64,000 nucleotides of DNA from Rapana venosa. Lineage: Eukaryota > Mollusca > Gastropoda > Neogastropoda > Muricidae. The notes under the pieces were generated by a model, which had not been told where the DNA came from, did no database searches, and worked only from the letters and a program-made list of their open reading frames with translations. Of this stretch, positions 44,711 through 55,899 are shown piece by piece; the first letter of the stretch is position 1, and each line of letters begins with the position of its first letter. Where the stretch lies: the NCBI GenBank assembly GCA_028751875.1, contig CM054158.1, forward strand, positions 17,099,308 to 17,163,307, read 5' to 3'. A program made the position numbers and the translations under genes.

Positions 44711-44902
44711 CAAAGTTGTTCCGGGGAAAAAAAAAATAGAAAAAAAAAAGAGCCCCCTTTTGGGATATAGACAGAAAAAAACGGGGGCGCGTTTTGGGGG
44801 ACATGCTCTACTAAAGAGAGCACCTGGAATATGGAGTTCCAAATTTTTTGCGAGTGAAAGGTATTTGTGCATTGGTATAGAGTACAATGAACCCCAAAAT
44901 CT

Positions 44903-45402
44903 NNNNNNNNNNNNNNNNNNNNNNNNNNNNNNNNNNNNNNNNNNNNNNNNNNNNNNNNNNNNNNNNNNNNNNNNNNNNNNNNNNNNNNNNNNNNNNNNNN
45001 NNNNNNNNNNNNNNNNNNNNNNNNNNNNNNNNNNNNNNNNNNNNNNNNNNNNNNNNNNNNNNNNNNNNNNNNNNNNNNNNNNNNNNNNNNNNNNNNNNNN
45101 NNNNNNNNNNNNNNNNNNNNNNNNNNNNNNNNNNNNNNNNNNNNNNNNNNNNNNNNNNNNNNNNNNNNNNNNNNNNNNNNNNNNNNNNNNNNNNNNNNNN
45201 NNNNNNNNNNNNNNNNNNNNNNNNNNNNNNNNNNNNNNNNNNNNNNNNNNNNNNNNNNNNNNNNNNNNNNNNNNNNNNNNNNNNNNNNNNNNNNNNNNNN
45301 NNNNNNNNNNNNNNNNNNNNNNNNNNNNNNNNNNNNNNNNNNNNNNNNNNNNNNNNNNNNNNNNNNNNNNNNNNNNNNNNNNNNNNNNNNNNNNNNNNNN
45401 NN
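44903..45402. other. Assembly gap of exactly 500 N
   Basis: A round-number N run is a placeholder placed by a scaffolder, so the real distance is unknown. Sequence right of the gap repeats sequence left of it. Confidence 1.
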
Positions 45403-45403
45403 C

Positions 45404-45742
45404 CTTCTCCAGGCCAGGAATGAAGCACTCAGGTGGTTGAGTGAGGAAGAGGAACAAGAGAATGTGACTGGGGAAAGTGAACTGACAATGACTCTAAAGG
45501 AACAAGTATTAGTGCTAGAGGATAAGGTTAAATCCATGTATGAGTCGGTGCTGTCAGTTACAGCTTTAGTTGATAGGAATGCTTCTTCTGGGAAAAGGAA
45601 ACATAGAAAAAGAAGGAAGCGTAACAAGAACAAAACTGTCAAAGTAGTCCCAGTTCTGAGAGATTCAAACCCCCAGAGTACTGGTTTGAAGGGTTCTAGA
45701 CCACTAACAGATAGCATAACAGATAGTGTGTGGCAGCCTTGA
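45404..45742 (+). CDS. Open frame at gap edge, unrecognised, coiled-coil plus basic tail
   Basis: Open from the gap to a TGA at 45740-45742. The visible part is about 112 residues: an acidic start (RWLSEEEEQENVTG), a stretch with heptad-like hydrophobics (LKEQVLVLEDKVKSMYESVL), then a strongly basic cluster (GKRKHRKRRKRNKNK) that could be a nuclear localisation or nucleic-acid-binding segment, and a Ser/Thr/Asp-rich end. Normal base composition and absence of stops suggest genuine coding sequence or a transposon ORF. TTCTCCAG at 45405-45412 could also be a splice acceptor. No family recognised; the 5' end is lost in the gap. Locus copy 1 lacks this sequence at the equivalent point. Confidence 0.4.
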   Translation, partial: LLQARNEALRWLSEEEEQENVTGESELTMTLKEQVLVLEDKVKSMYESVLSVTALVDRNASSGKRKHRKRRKRNKNKTVKVVPVLRDSNPQSTGLKGSRPLTDSITDSVWQP

Positions 45743-45949
45743 CGTCATATCGTCGTCGCCAATTGATGATTAATATGAACGTCTATTTGTGTATGTGTCT
45801 CTCAAAAAAGGATTGATGGTGCCATGGCAGGTGAAGCGTTTTACTAACTGTTTTCTGCAAGTACAAGGTTCGAATCTCTCACACTGTCTCTCTCTTTCCT
45901 TTTCTCTCTGTCTCTGTCTACGTCTGTCTCTCTCTCAATCAGTCTCTAT

Positions 45950-45951
<2 letters not shown>

Positions 45952-46018
<67 letters not shown>
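45952..46018. repeat. CT microsatellite
   Basis: Shorter allele of the 28675-28765 tract. Confidence 0.95.
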
Positions 46019-46019
<1 letters not shown>

Positions 46020-46431
46020 GTGGCATGAGTGAGTTTGTGCATGGTTGTTTGCACGGATGACTAATTTAGCTGATGCTTAAATGTTCTGTTTTATGTATTA
46101 AGACGAGGACAAGAGTTGTGCTGATATTGAAGACAGAGCACAGGAGTGATAAAATGTTTTTTTTCTTCTGATTCATTATTTTCATGTCTGGCGTGTTACC
46201 CATATGATATGAATGTTAAGTGTTTGAGATTAAGACGGAATTGTTTTTGTATTTGAAGACTTTTTTTTTTTTTTTACATCGAATTAGACATTTTCGTCTG
46301 AAATTTTTTTCCATTTTGTGTTGTGTCCTTTAATATTTTTTGGGTTCCTACTTTATTTTAAGCCTTTAGAACACTTGAAAGTGGCATCTTATCTGGCATG
46401 GAAAAATTTTAATAAAAAAAAAAAAAAATTT

Positions 46432-46763
46432 TCCGTGGATAATGGAATAAGTACGCACGTTATTTTTTTTTACATCAAATCCCCGTGTGTATGCAGCTTT
46501 GTAAATTTTGTCATCCGTTCCCACCGGCAAACAATGGCCTACTCTCCCAAAAAGCGGAACGGGTTTTAACGTGCGCGCAAGATGTTCTGCGTGCGTTCGC
46601 ACACGCGACCTCAGTTTATAGTCTCATCAGAAGGACTTTTGGAGGGGAGTGGAGTCAGCACTGATGTTAACTCCAGAGGAAAAAATCCTCTTGAACGGGA
46701 ATCAAACCCAGGTCAGCAGATCACGAGCGCATCACGCTGACCACCAGGCTATCCCGTCCCCGT
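46432..46763 (-). mobile_element. SINE family A, full length (copy 2)
   Basis: Counterpart of 29325-29655 with a handful of differences, including indels in A/T runs next to its tail. Confidence 0.9.
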
Positions 46764-46794
46764 GTTTTATTTATTTTTATTCTTTTATATTTAT

Positions 46795-47315
46795 TTATTC
46801 TTTTATATCGAGGATAATGGAATAAGCACTCATGTGCTTTTTTTTACATCCAGTCCCCGTGTGCATGCAGTTTTGTCAATTTTGTCATCTGTTTCCACCG
46901 GCACACAATGGCCTTCTTATTCCTTATAGCTCCTAGCGGAGCATAGGGCCTCAACAGCGTCCCTCCACCTTCTCCTGTCTCTGGCAAGGGTCTTGACCTC
47001 TTCCCGTGTCAGGCTGGAGTCTCTCAGCTCACTATGCAGGCTTCTCCTCCAGGTCTGTTTGGGGCGCCCTCTCTTCCTTTTCCCCGGCGGGTTCCACTCG
47101 AGCGCTTGTCTGGTGATGTTGCAAGGCTCCTTCCGTAGGGTGTGGCCGACCCAACGCCACTTTCGCCGCCTTACTTGGACTTCCATAGGATGTTGGTTCG
47201 CCACACAATGGCCTACTCTTCCGAAGAGCGGAACAGGATTTAACGTGTTCGCAAGATGTTCTGCATGCGTTCGAACACGGGGCCTCGGTTTATAGTCTCA
47301 TCCGAAGGGCTTTTG
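46795..47315 (-). mobile_element. SINE family A split by a LINE fragment (copy 2)
   Basis: The SINE is interrupted at CACACAATGGCCT; its sequence resumes after the insert with the same word (47202-47214) and then ACTCTTCCGAAGAGCGGAAC. Confidence 0.92.
46902..47214 (-). mobile_element. LINE 3' fragment with 13-bp target-site duplication
   Basis: The insert (46915-47201) encodes, on the minus strand, the same RT C-terminus as 29807-30099 (RRRKWRWVGHTLRKE to EALCSARSYKE-stop) and is flanked by CACACAATGGCCT at 46902-46914 and 47202-47214. Host sequence on each side rejoins into an uninterrupted SINE. Confidence 0.93.
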
Positions 47316-47550
47316 TGTGTGTGTGTGTGTGTGTGTCTGTGTGCGCGCGCGCGCGCGTGCGCGTGTATGTGCGTGCGTGTGTGTGCTTCCTTCTAAATAA
47401 AAAAAAGGCTTGGAAGGTGTGTTGTGACTGTATGCAAATGGTGAAGTTGACTTTTATCTCATTATGTATGAATCTGATGTTATGTATCTAACAAAAAAGC
47501 CCCGTTCCTTTGTTTTTAAACATTATAGTTATTTGTTGAAGCAGTTGGCC

Positions 47551-47584
<34 letters not shown>

Positions 47585-47859
47585 GCGACCATCATACGCT
47601 AACTGATCTGTCATTACATAATGATTTTAATCATTCTCTGACGAACTCGGTTGGACTTTTCCTAGAAAAGGATAGCTCATTTAAAAAAAAAAAAAGTGTT
47701 CAAGCACTACATCAATTGCAATTTCACAGTTTTTGTATCAAAATTCAACTCACGCGAGGGAAACCCGTGTCTTTGTATAGGAAGTTATCAACTGTTGGTC
47801 TTGTCCTGCTGTCATAGTGTTTTGTGGTGATACTGATAGCATTGCAAGTGGTCTGTAAA

Positions 47860-48155
47860 GGTGTCCTATAACCTATAAGGTCGTAGGAGAGCGAGGCATC
47901 AGAGACCTCAACTTCTCAAGGGGCCAGCATATTGAAGGTGGCGCCCATCTCCTCTCGCTGGCTGGTTTACTTTCCCTGACCCTAAAGAGGCAGGTAGGCT
48001 ACCCGTTTACAGCTGGGTGAACTGGGGGGACTGTACTGAAGCCAAGGCGCGCAAACCCGGTCACCCATCCAAGTGGTAATCCCGCTCGATGCTGCTTAAC
48101 CTTAGCTGGGGGAAAGCGAGTGCTCTGACCACTGAGCTATCCCGTTCCCCACCTG
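47860..48155 (-). mobile_element. Family D SINE with tRNA/5S-like head (copy 2)
   Basis: Practically identical to 30740-31035, including GGTCACCCATCCAAGTGGTA and CCACTGAGCTATCCCGTTCC. Confidence 0.85.
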
Positions 48156-48387
48156 GCCTGTCCTGTTTGTGACCTGTTGAATTTTGAGTGTTATGTGCTT
48201 GAATAGAATTAATCTCTATTGGAGAATGGGTGTAGTGTGCTTGAAATGTCCCGCAGGCAGCGACTTTTCTTGGAGAAAAAAATAAAACGACTAAAAAAGA
48301 AAAAATCCCCAACAGTCGCATGGTGTCGTCTTTCTATCAAGATTTATTTGGGTATATTGATGGTCAAGTGGGGGTTTAAGGGGTTTC

Positions 48388-48446
48388 CGGGGGGGGGGGG
48401 GTGTGGGGGGTGGGGGGGGGGGGGGTTTGGGGGGGGGGGCGGGGGT

Positions 48447-48477
<31 letters not shown>

Positions 48478-48478
48478 T

Positions 48479-48514
<36 letters not shown>

Positions 48515-48526
48515 TTTTTTTTGGGT

Positions 48527-48561
<35 letters not shown>

Positions 48562-48577
48562 TTTTGGGGGGGGGGGT

Positions 48578-48609
<32 letters not shown>

Positions 48610-48770
48610 TGGGGGGTTTGGGGGGGGGGGAGGGGTGGGTGGGTGGGGGGGGTGGGGGGGGGGGTTTGGGGGGGGGGGGGGGGGGGGGGGGCCCGGGGGG
48701 GGGAGGGGGGGGGGGGGGGGGGGGGGGTGGGGGGGGGGGGGGGGTGGGGGGGGGGGGTTGCTTTTCTTGG
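48388..48770. repeat. Oligo-G block, probable artefact
   Basis: About 380 bases nearly all G with isolated T. The equivalent stretch in copy 1 (after 31250) is ordinary sequence. All the glycine- or proline-rich frames here are meaningless. Confidence 0.9.
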
Positions 48771-48883
48771 GGGTGGGCCCCCCCGTGTGGGTTTATGGGT
48801 TTGGGAAGAAAGGGCAAGTTTTTTCTCCATTGGGTTCTTTTGGGGAAGGGGGAGCTTTTAAAAAAGGTTATTTCGGGAAATGA

Positions 48884-48914
<31 letters not shown>

Positions 48915-49319
48915 GTGGGGGGGGAAAAAAAGGGGGGTGTCGGGGGGGCACTTTTAAAGTGGGGGGGACTAAAAATTATTTTTAGGGGCCTTTGCAGGGG
49001 GGGGAAGGGGGGTTACGGGGGGTGTGTGGAAAGAGGAAATTAAATTTTTTCTTTTTTGGGTTTTAAAGGGGGAAAAAGGTTTAGGAAAAAGGGGGGGGGA
49101 AACCCCCCCCCAAAACCATAATTTTTTATTGATAAAAAAATGAAATAAGGGAAGGGTTAAAGGGGAAAATTTTAAAAATGGTAGTCCACCGGGGGGGGAA
49201 ATTGGGGGTTCGAATGGGGGGGGGGGGGAAAAAGGGGGGAATTTTTTTCGTTGGGGGGTGGGGGGTCAGGGGGGAAAAGGGGGGGTTTGGGAAAATTTTA
49301 AAAATTTAAACAAAGTTTT
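48771..49319. other. Corrupted low-complexity sequence, nothing recognised
   Basis: Runs of G, A and T joined by short words; no match to the equivalent part of copy 1 could be seen. Confidence 0.6.
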
Positions 49320-49950
49320 AAAATCACCCAAAATGGCTGTGGCTTTGCTTTCAAGTTTGTGTTTGCAAAAAACGAATGAGATCTCTTTGTTTTCTTCCCA
49401 ATTTATTTTTGAGCAGTTTTCTTAAAATTTTCTCGGGGAAGGGCCCATTTTGTTTTTAACACAAAGGGGTTATTGTCCAAACCCAAATGAAGCAAAACTT
49501 AAACACTTTTCTATTTTAAGATTTTTAAAAAAGGGAAAAGGGAATCTTTTTTGTTAAAAAAAGGGGGTTTTTCAGTTTCCTCGAATATAACCCCGGGGTT
49601 GTTTTTTCCTTTTTGCAATAGGTCGTTTTAAAACTTTCCCCGTTTAACTTGGGGTTTAAAAAACATTTCCCGATACTTTTTAGTTAAAAACGTTTTCAAC
49701 TTCTTGATTAGGGAAAAATAAAAATTTTTAGGAGTATGCCCTGATTTTCTAAAGGCGATAGGAGGTCTTTATTTTTAAAAAAACCATTTTGCTCTAGATA
49801 GGCCTCGTCCCCCCCCCCAGTGTCGAATAGTGAGGGTGGACGTGCGGTCTAAGACTGATCTGGTTAAGAGAGAAAACCCCCGAGATCGTCTGCAAATTTT
49901 TAAACCAAAAAGGAAATTTCCATTTTTGGCTTCTGCAATCATCTGTGTAT
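49320..49950 (-). mobile_element. Noisy copy of the CR1/Rex-like LINE
   Basis: ATGGCTGTGGCTTTGC, GAGATCTCTTTGTT, AAAACGTTTTCAAC, GGAGTATGCCCTGAT and GATAGGCCTCGTC follow the same order as 32013-32460. Frames are destroyed by homopolymer-like errors. Confidence 0.85.
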
Positions 49951-52900
49951 AAAATTCCCAAAAAGTGGTGGGGGGAGGAAAACCCTTCCCCGAGAACCAG
50001 GCGGGGAAAATTTTAAACCGGGAAAAAAATTTTTTTTGTTGGCCAAAAAAAGGCTGGGGTTTATTTTGGTTTAAAAAATTAAATTCCCCAAGAACAAGTT
50101 GATTGTTACGTCAAATTTTAAAAATTATTTTTTTAAACCCAGAACTTTAAAGGTGCATTGTTTTAAAAAAGTAAAATTTAAAGTCGGCTTTTGGAGTCAG
50201 GATTTTCCCAAAATTGGTATACAAATTTTGTTAAAATGAATAATTTGGCTTTCTTGGGACCCCCCTTGGGAGCCCTGTCCGAAAATTTTTTTGTGGGTCA
50301 AGGTCTTTCTCTGTAGGGGAAAAAGAATGAGAGATTTTATGATCTTTTTTTGCGTTTTCACCCAAAAGAGATGTGGAGAAAGGTTTAAAAAAATCTTTTA
50401 GGGGAAAAGGGGATTGGGTTTTTTGGGAAAAGGGGGTTTACATTGGAAGTTTTAAAATAAGTTGAATCTGAAAAGTACCCGGGGTGAGGTGGAACGGGGT
50501 TGTTGAAGGACAGGGGCAAGCTAGTAGCGCAAAAATTTCGGGGGTTTTTTTCCAAACATTTTCCCATCTGGTTGGGGATTTTTTAATATTTATTCCCTTC
50601 AATTGCTTACAGTAATTTCTTCTTTCAACAATGACGCTATTCTCCGAAACTGGGGTTGCTTCAGGTAAATTTATTTTCATCTGAAAAAATCATGCTTTAA
50701 AAAGCGGGGAAAAAAATTTTGGTTTAAAGGGGGTTGGTAAGTAGTTATCCCTTTCCCCCTGAAAATGACCCTTTAAACTTTGTTGGACACTACCATATTT
50801 ATGAAGAATATTTTTGATACCCCTTGCATGCAGCCAAACTTTTTTCCCCGAAAACTTTTTTTATTTATTTTTTATATTTTAACGTTTTGGCCTGTTCAAC
50901 AGCAGCTTTGCTTCTTTATTTTTCTTCTTTTGTTGTTCTGGGCCTGTGAAAAATTTCTACTTTTCTTTTTTTTAAAAAAGTTTCAGTTTCCTTTAAAAAC
51001 CCTGGCTTGTTGTTGGGGTAAATGGTTATTCCTTGTTGGGAATGACCCCAAAAACCCAAAAATTTGAAATATAAAAACCATATAAAATATTGAGCTCTTT
51101 GTTTTAAAACCAAAATTAAAAAACTTTACCCCCGTCAGTGAAATTCAAAGCACCCTTGCAGATAGCTATACTACAGCAGTCCTTTTTTTTTTGTGGTTTG
51201 ATTTGGGGGTAAAGGGCGCTGAAAAACACTAAGGGTTTATTTGGGGTTTGCAAGAAGAATGCATTTTGGGGGTCAGACACCCCAGGGGAGGCAAGGGAGA
51301 TTATGGGGCCCCTGTACAGTCCCTTTAGCACAAGTTGGGGTCTTTTTTTCTTCTTTGTGGGGCAGGTACTTACTGTTCATGTTTTTTCCCCATTTTTCTA
51401 AGGGAACAGCTATTGAAATCACCAGGATAATTTAGGGGAAATCAGGGGATATAAAATCGAGCACATGGGGTGTTTTTAATTTTTGGTTCGTTGCTCTAGC
51501 CACTTTTGCTTTGGGGTGGATGTAAACAAAAAGTAAAAAATATTGCGGGAATTCCTGGAAAGGTAAAAAGGCCTGAGCGAAATGGACAGCAATTAATGTC
51601 CTCCAGGGTTTTGGGCGTTCCCTTTTAAATTTTAACATCCCGAAAAAACCCCTTTTGATGTAGAAGAACCAAAAACCCTCGGGGTTTGGGTTATCTAAAT
51701 TACCCAGCAAACGGCCCCAATTTGGGGGGGACAGACTTTATGATCCCCTTGCCCCTTTTTTATAAAAGGCCCCAAACCCCTGGGAACAAGATTCGTAGTG
51801 CTTATTTCCGCCGAAAATTTTATATTTATATTTAAAATTAAAAAAATATTTTACAATATTTTTTTAAATTTAATTTCCTTCTCTTCTTATTCTTATCTTT
51901 TGTGGCAGGGGTGGTGGGCCCACAAAAAATATCTTTTTTAAATTTGGGCCTGCAAAAAGCCTTCAAAATTATGGGGGGTTTGTCTTGCTGTTGGGTACCA
52001 CGGGGAGATTAAAGGATAAATTACTGGGGGGGGTTTTTGGGAATAATGCTCACCCGGGAATAACATTTGTGTAGGCCGGGTTTTAAAGGCTGGTCCCTTG
52101 TCCCTTTTTTTCCCAAAGGGCCCCTTTAAAACTGTTACTTTTTTAAAATTTTTCAAATTTTTTGTTAAATTTTTAATTTTTGTATGTATAAATTGGGGAA
52201 CGGGTTTCCCTTTCCCTTTGGTTTAATGTTGCCAAGCACACATACCCCCGTTTTTATAATTTTGTAGGTTAAATTTTCTTTTTTTTAATATTGGTTTTAA
52301 AACCCAGTCATTTGTAGACATTGAAACCCAACAAAACAAAATTCCCCAAGAAATTTTTTATTTAAAAAATCTGTAAAACGGGAATTTGTTTAAAAAATCC
52401 TTTTTAAAAAGGTTTCATTACTTTTGCATTTTGCAAAAAAACCCCCCAAACACCACAAAAAACAAAAAAATTTTAAACAAAAAAATAACACTTTCCCAAG
52501 GAACTAAAAAAAACTTTAAAAAAGTATAAAACCCAAATTCATTAGTTTTCTTTTAAATTTCCCTTTCCGTCAAAAGATTATGCCCCCTATCTACAAGAAA
52601 GAAGTACACACCCCTTTCCCACCCAGCAAAAAAACGCAAGAAAGTGGATCTTTAAATTTTAAAACCAAAAAACTAATCCCCCGGGCAGTTTTTGGGTTTA
52701 AAGGGAAACGAAGCATTTCCCTGACAAAAAAGTTTTGGGGCACACTCCCCAGCACAAGCTGTGGAAATTTTCGGGTTTATAAATTCCCCAGTTTTCAGAG
52801 TGGCGGACTTCACCCCATCGAGGTCTTGTCCCAAAGGAAGTCCCCAAAAGGGTTTGATGGTAAATTTCTCCTTCTAAAACGGAGGACCTCGTGGCAGTGG

Positions 52901-53129
52901 GTATCAAAGAATATTCCCCCTTCCCCCCCCCCCCCCCCCCCCCCCCAACCTTTTTTGGGGGAGTGAAATTTTTGAAAAATAAGGCTAAGGGTTTGAAAGA
53001 TGGGTTTTCAGCAAAAAGCTGGGGCCTTTCCCAAGTATATTCCCAGTTTTCCCCAGTGGCCGGGGAACACACTCCTCAAAAATTGGTTTTTTGGGGCCCA
53101 AGACCTTTACACCTCGAGGTTTTTGTCCC
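49951..53129. other. Sequence absent from locus copy 1, no gene recognised
   Basis: Noisy A/T-rich sequence. A degraded direct repeat of about 280 bp is suggested by TCAGAGTGGCGGACTTCACC / CCCATCGAGGTCTTGTCCCA (about 52795-52835) and AGACCTTTACACCTCGAGGT (53100). Open frames are short and without motifs. Confidence 0.5.
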
Positions 53130-53320
53130 AAAAGGGAAAGTCCCAAAAAGGGTCCCCCAAACCAAGTGGTAAACCACGTCGATGCGGCTTAATTTGGCTG
53201 GGGGAAAAAGCCAGCGCTCTGACCATTTATTTTACCCTGCCCCCCGGGGTTTGGATAAAAAAGCAAATGAGTGCTTATTCCTTTATCCTCGAAATAAAAG
53301 AAAAAAGGTTAGAAAAATAA
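53130..53320 (-). mobile_element. Family D SINE head joined to a SINE family A tail, noisy
   Basis: CCAAGTGGTAAACCACGTCG and GCGCTCTGACCAT match the family D head. GAGTGCTTATTCCTTTATCC then CTCGAAATAAAAGAA matches the family A tail. They abut at about 53250. Confidence 0.6.
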
Positions 53321-53504
53321 AAAGTTTATCTCCTTTTTTTTTTAAGAACTATAAAAATTTTTGGGGTTGCGGGTTGTCATAGATACATACTTTTTTCTTT
53401 TTTTTAAGAAATAAAATTTAACTTTTTAAAAATTTTCTCCCCTTTTTGTAATACAATAACATTTAGTTGCTGTTGCTTTCCCCCCCCATTTAAAAATTCT
53501 GCGT

Positions 53505-53655
53505 TCGGCAACCACCTTTATGAATGGGCCAATAGCCTTTTTTTTGAATAAACCATTGAGTTCCAGTTTTACTAAGCGGGTTCGGCAACCCCCTTCATTA
53601 GGGGCCCAAGGGCGTTTTGGAAAAAAAACCTTTGAGTTCCAGTTATCTTGTCTTT
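53505..53655 (+). repeat. Tandem duplication of about 75 bp, noisy
   Basis: TTCGGCAACC, then C-rich sequence, CATT(A)GGGCC and TTGAGTTCCAGTT occur twice (starting about 53506 and 53581). Confidence 0.7.
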
Positions 53656-53739
53656 TTTAGTTTGAAAACAATAGCCTGCTATCCGCGAAACTCCCCTAAA
53701 CCCTTTTTTTAAGATGTTCCCTTAATTTTAAATTTAAAA

Positions 53740-54300
53740 TACTCATTAAAAATAAAAACTTTGCTGATGATTATCCCGCAATAAGATCAAATTAAAAAAT
53801 TCTTGTTAACATAGGGCCCAGCAGCCCCACTCAGACAGTGAAAAATTTAGACCCTATGGCCCTTTTAAAAACATAAAAAATTTTCAGACGGTAAATGATT
53901 GGGGCATACTGTTTAAAGGTGTCAAAACTTTAATCTTGCTATTTGCAGAAAGAAATTGATTTTCAGCGTTAAGATACGGGATAAAAAACCCAAAACACTT
54001 TGGGGAAAAATTTATTTACCCCCTCAAAACTCTTAAAAAATTAAAAACTTTTGCAGAAAAGAAAATGATCCCCCAACCCTTAAGATACTCTTTAAAATCT
54101 TTAATTAACATTACGTTGGGCAAATTTTCACCACCCTTTTATCTAAAAAAAATTTAAAGTCTACAGTAGAAAACGATCATACAGTTTTAAAAGATACTCG
54201 AAAAGTTTATGTTTAAATTGCGGGCATTTTAAAGGGTTTAAGGGGCCCTAAGTTCCCAAATAAAAAATTTATTAAAAAATTAAAGCAGTAAATGATCCAC
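53740..54300 (+). repeat. Possible ~110-bp satellite, strongly degraded
   Basis: Words of the type GCAGAAA(A)GAAA(A)TGAT followed by TTAAGATAC recur near 53946, 54053, 54163 and 54285, spaced about 107-122 bases. Confidence 0.45.
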
Positions 54301-54359
54301 ACCCCAAACCCAATGATTTTCCGTCATTCCCCCCACCCTTTTCGAAAATTTTTGTTTAT

Positions 54360-54610
54360 CGTTTTTTGGGGCTTTTTGGGGTTTTTTTTTGTGTGTGTGT
54401 TTTGTGTGTTTTGGGGTTTTGCTTTTTTGCGTGCGTGCGTGCTTTGCGTGGTGGGGTTGTGTGGTGTTGTGTGCGGCGCGCGGCTTTTTTTGTGTGTGGA
54501 TTTGTGGGTGTTCCTTGTATTTTTCAGATTTCCATCAAATTGAAAGTGAGTTCTTTGTGTGTGTGTTTTTGGGTTTTTTGTGGGGGGTTGTGTGGGGGTG
54601 TGAGTGGGGA
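54360..54610. repeat. GT-rich cryptic repeat
   Basis: GTGTGT/TTTGG words with a GTGC tract near 54430; no credible coding. Confidence 0.8.
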
Positions 54611-54835
54611 GAAATGAAAAAAAAAAAAGAAACAAACTATAAAAAATTTCGTTTGATGAAAGAAAACCCAATGTTCTACGATTAAAAAATGAAACCTTTT
54701 AGTCCCAAAAAACAAATTTTTTGAAGTTTTTTTTCCTTTTGGTGTCCTAAAAAAACTTTGGGCCCTTTTTTTTGAAATTATGTTTTATCTTAATTCTTAA
54801 AAATTATCCACTTCTTTCATTGATAGATGTGCTTG

Positions 54836-54945
54836 TGCTTTAATATGTAAAAAAAATTTTTCTTTCGGGCATAATATGTAAAAAAATTTTTCTTTCATGC
54901 TAATATGAAACAAAATTTTTTGGTCATGTAATATTTTTAAAATTT
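54836..54945 (+). repeat. Tandem repeat of about 37 bp, three units
   Basis: TAATATGTAAAAAAAATTTT plus TCTTTC(G/A)(G/T)GC recurs three times with small changes. Confidence 0.8.
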
Positions 54946-55194
54946 ATTTTCCTTTTTATACAAAATTCTATCACCGTTCCCAGCACTAAAGTAACACAAA
55001 AGATCTATATCACCCGAAAGGGCCCAATGAGCAGATGAATAAATAAAATGAAAAATATTGCCGTTTTCTTTGGCCACCTGGGCCCAAAAATGCCCCCCCT
55101 GAAAACTGTTTGTTGCTTTTTTTTGGATCCCCAATCCCAGGCCATGAAGGGCCCAATTGAACCCCAAACCCAAAAACACAAAAAAAACAAACAA

Positions 55195-55480
55195 CAACAC
55201 ACGCGCGCGCGCGCGCGCACGGGCACACACCACCAAAAACGAGGGACGCAGGGACGCACGCATCCCAAGCACGCACACAACAGAAAAGGAAAAACAGCAC
55301 TGAAAATTTTAACACATAACTTTGAATATCAAAATAAAATGCTAGGCTGTACGTTCATGTTTTTGAAAAAGGGAATTGCTTAAAAAAAAGATTTTGGGCC
55401 CAAGCTTTGCATCTTTTTCTTTTTTCCTCACAAATTCTCAGGGAAATGTCCTTGTTTTTTTTGTTTAGAAAAAAAAATCC
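55195..55480 (-). other. CA/GC repeat and piece homologous to 32630-32840
   Basis: The (GC)n/CA tract is followed by ACTTTGAATATCAAAATA and ATGCTAGGCTGTACG, also present at 32690-32722. This re-anchors the second locus copy after about 5.3 kb of extra sequence. Confidence 0.75.
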
Positions 55481-55899
55481 GTTCTGTATCTATCTCTCTG
55501 TCTTTGAAAATTCCTCCTCCTCCCTCCCCCCCTTTTTCTTTATAGACACAAAGATATACACACAAAAAAACACACACAACACAATACACGGGAAAATACA
55601 AAATTTCACCAAAACCCCAAAACCTACACAAAAACCCCCTTATAAACATATAAAACGCGCGCGACGCGACAAAACACAAACAAATACAAGCAAAAAACAA
55701 AAAGATGGGTGCTTTCCCCCAGTCCGAGAATTGGTTTCTAATTTTCCCCAGGCGGGGTTGGGGGGACGGACAAAGAAAAACTGAGGTCTGGCATTTCCCT
55801 TTGGGGGATTGGGGGGGGAAAAACGGGGGCCCCTGTTGGGACGCAACACCAACCCCTCCCCCATGTAGAACTGCTTCCTATAAAAAATTTAAAAACTAT

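Larger units (their letters stand above)
37480..44902 (+). repeat. Two noisy tandem copies of a roughly 3.5-4-kb unit; no genes
   Basis: Ordered matches link about 37.8-40.9 kb with 41.2-44.9 kb: CAATCCAACAGTGGAGCA (38570, 41967), a C-rich block (38830, 42240), a GT-rich block (38992, 42395), a segment with ACAC/CTACACACACC (39910, 43990), and a SINE-like end (40590, 44695). Both copies look heavily corrupted, with short homopolymers replacing expected bases. No exon recognised. Confidence 0.65.

Noticed and set aside
44621..45717. Frames of 178-335 residues across the gap
   Set aside because: Most of their length is N; only the segment after 45403 has real sequence.
48219..48893. Glycine-rich and proline-rich frames of 150-224 residues
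   Set aside because: Oligo-G run, almost certainly a sequencing artefact.
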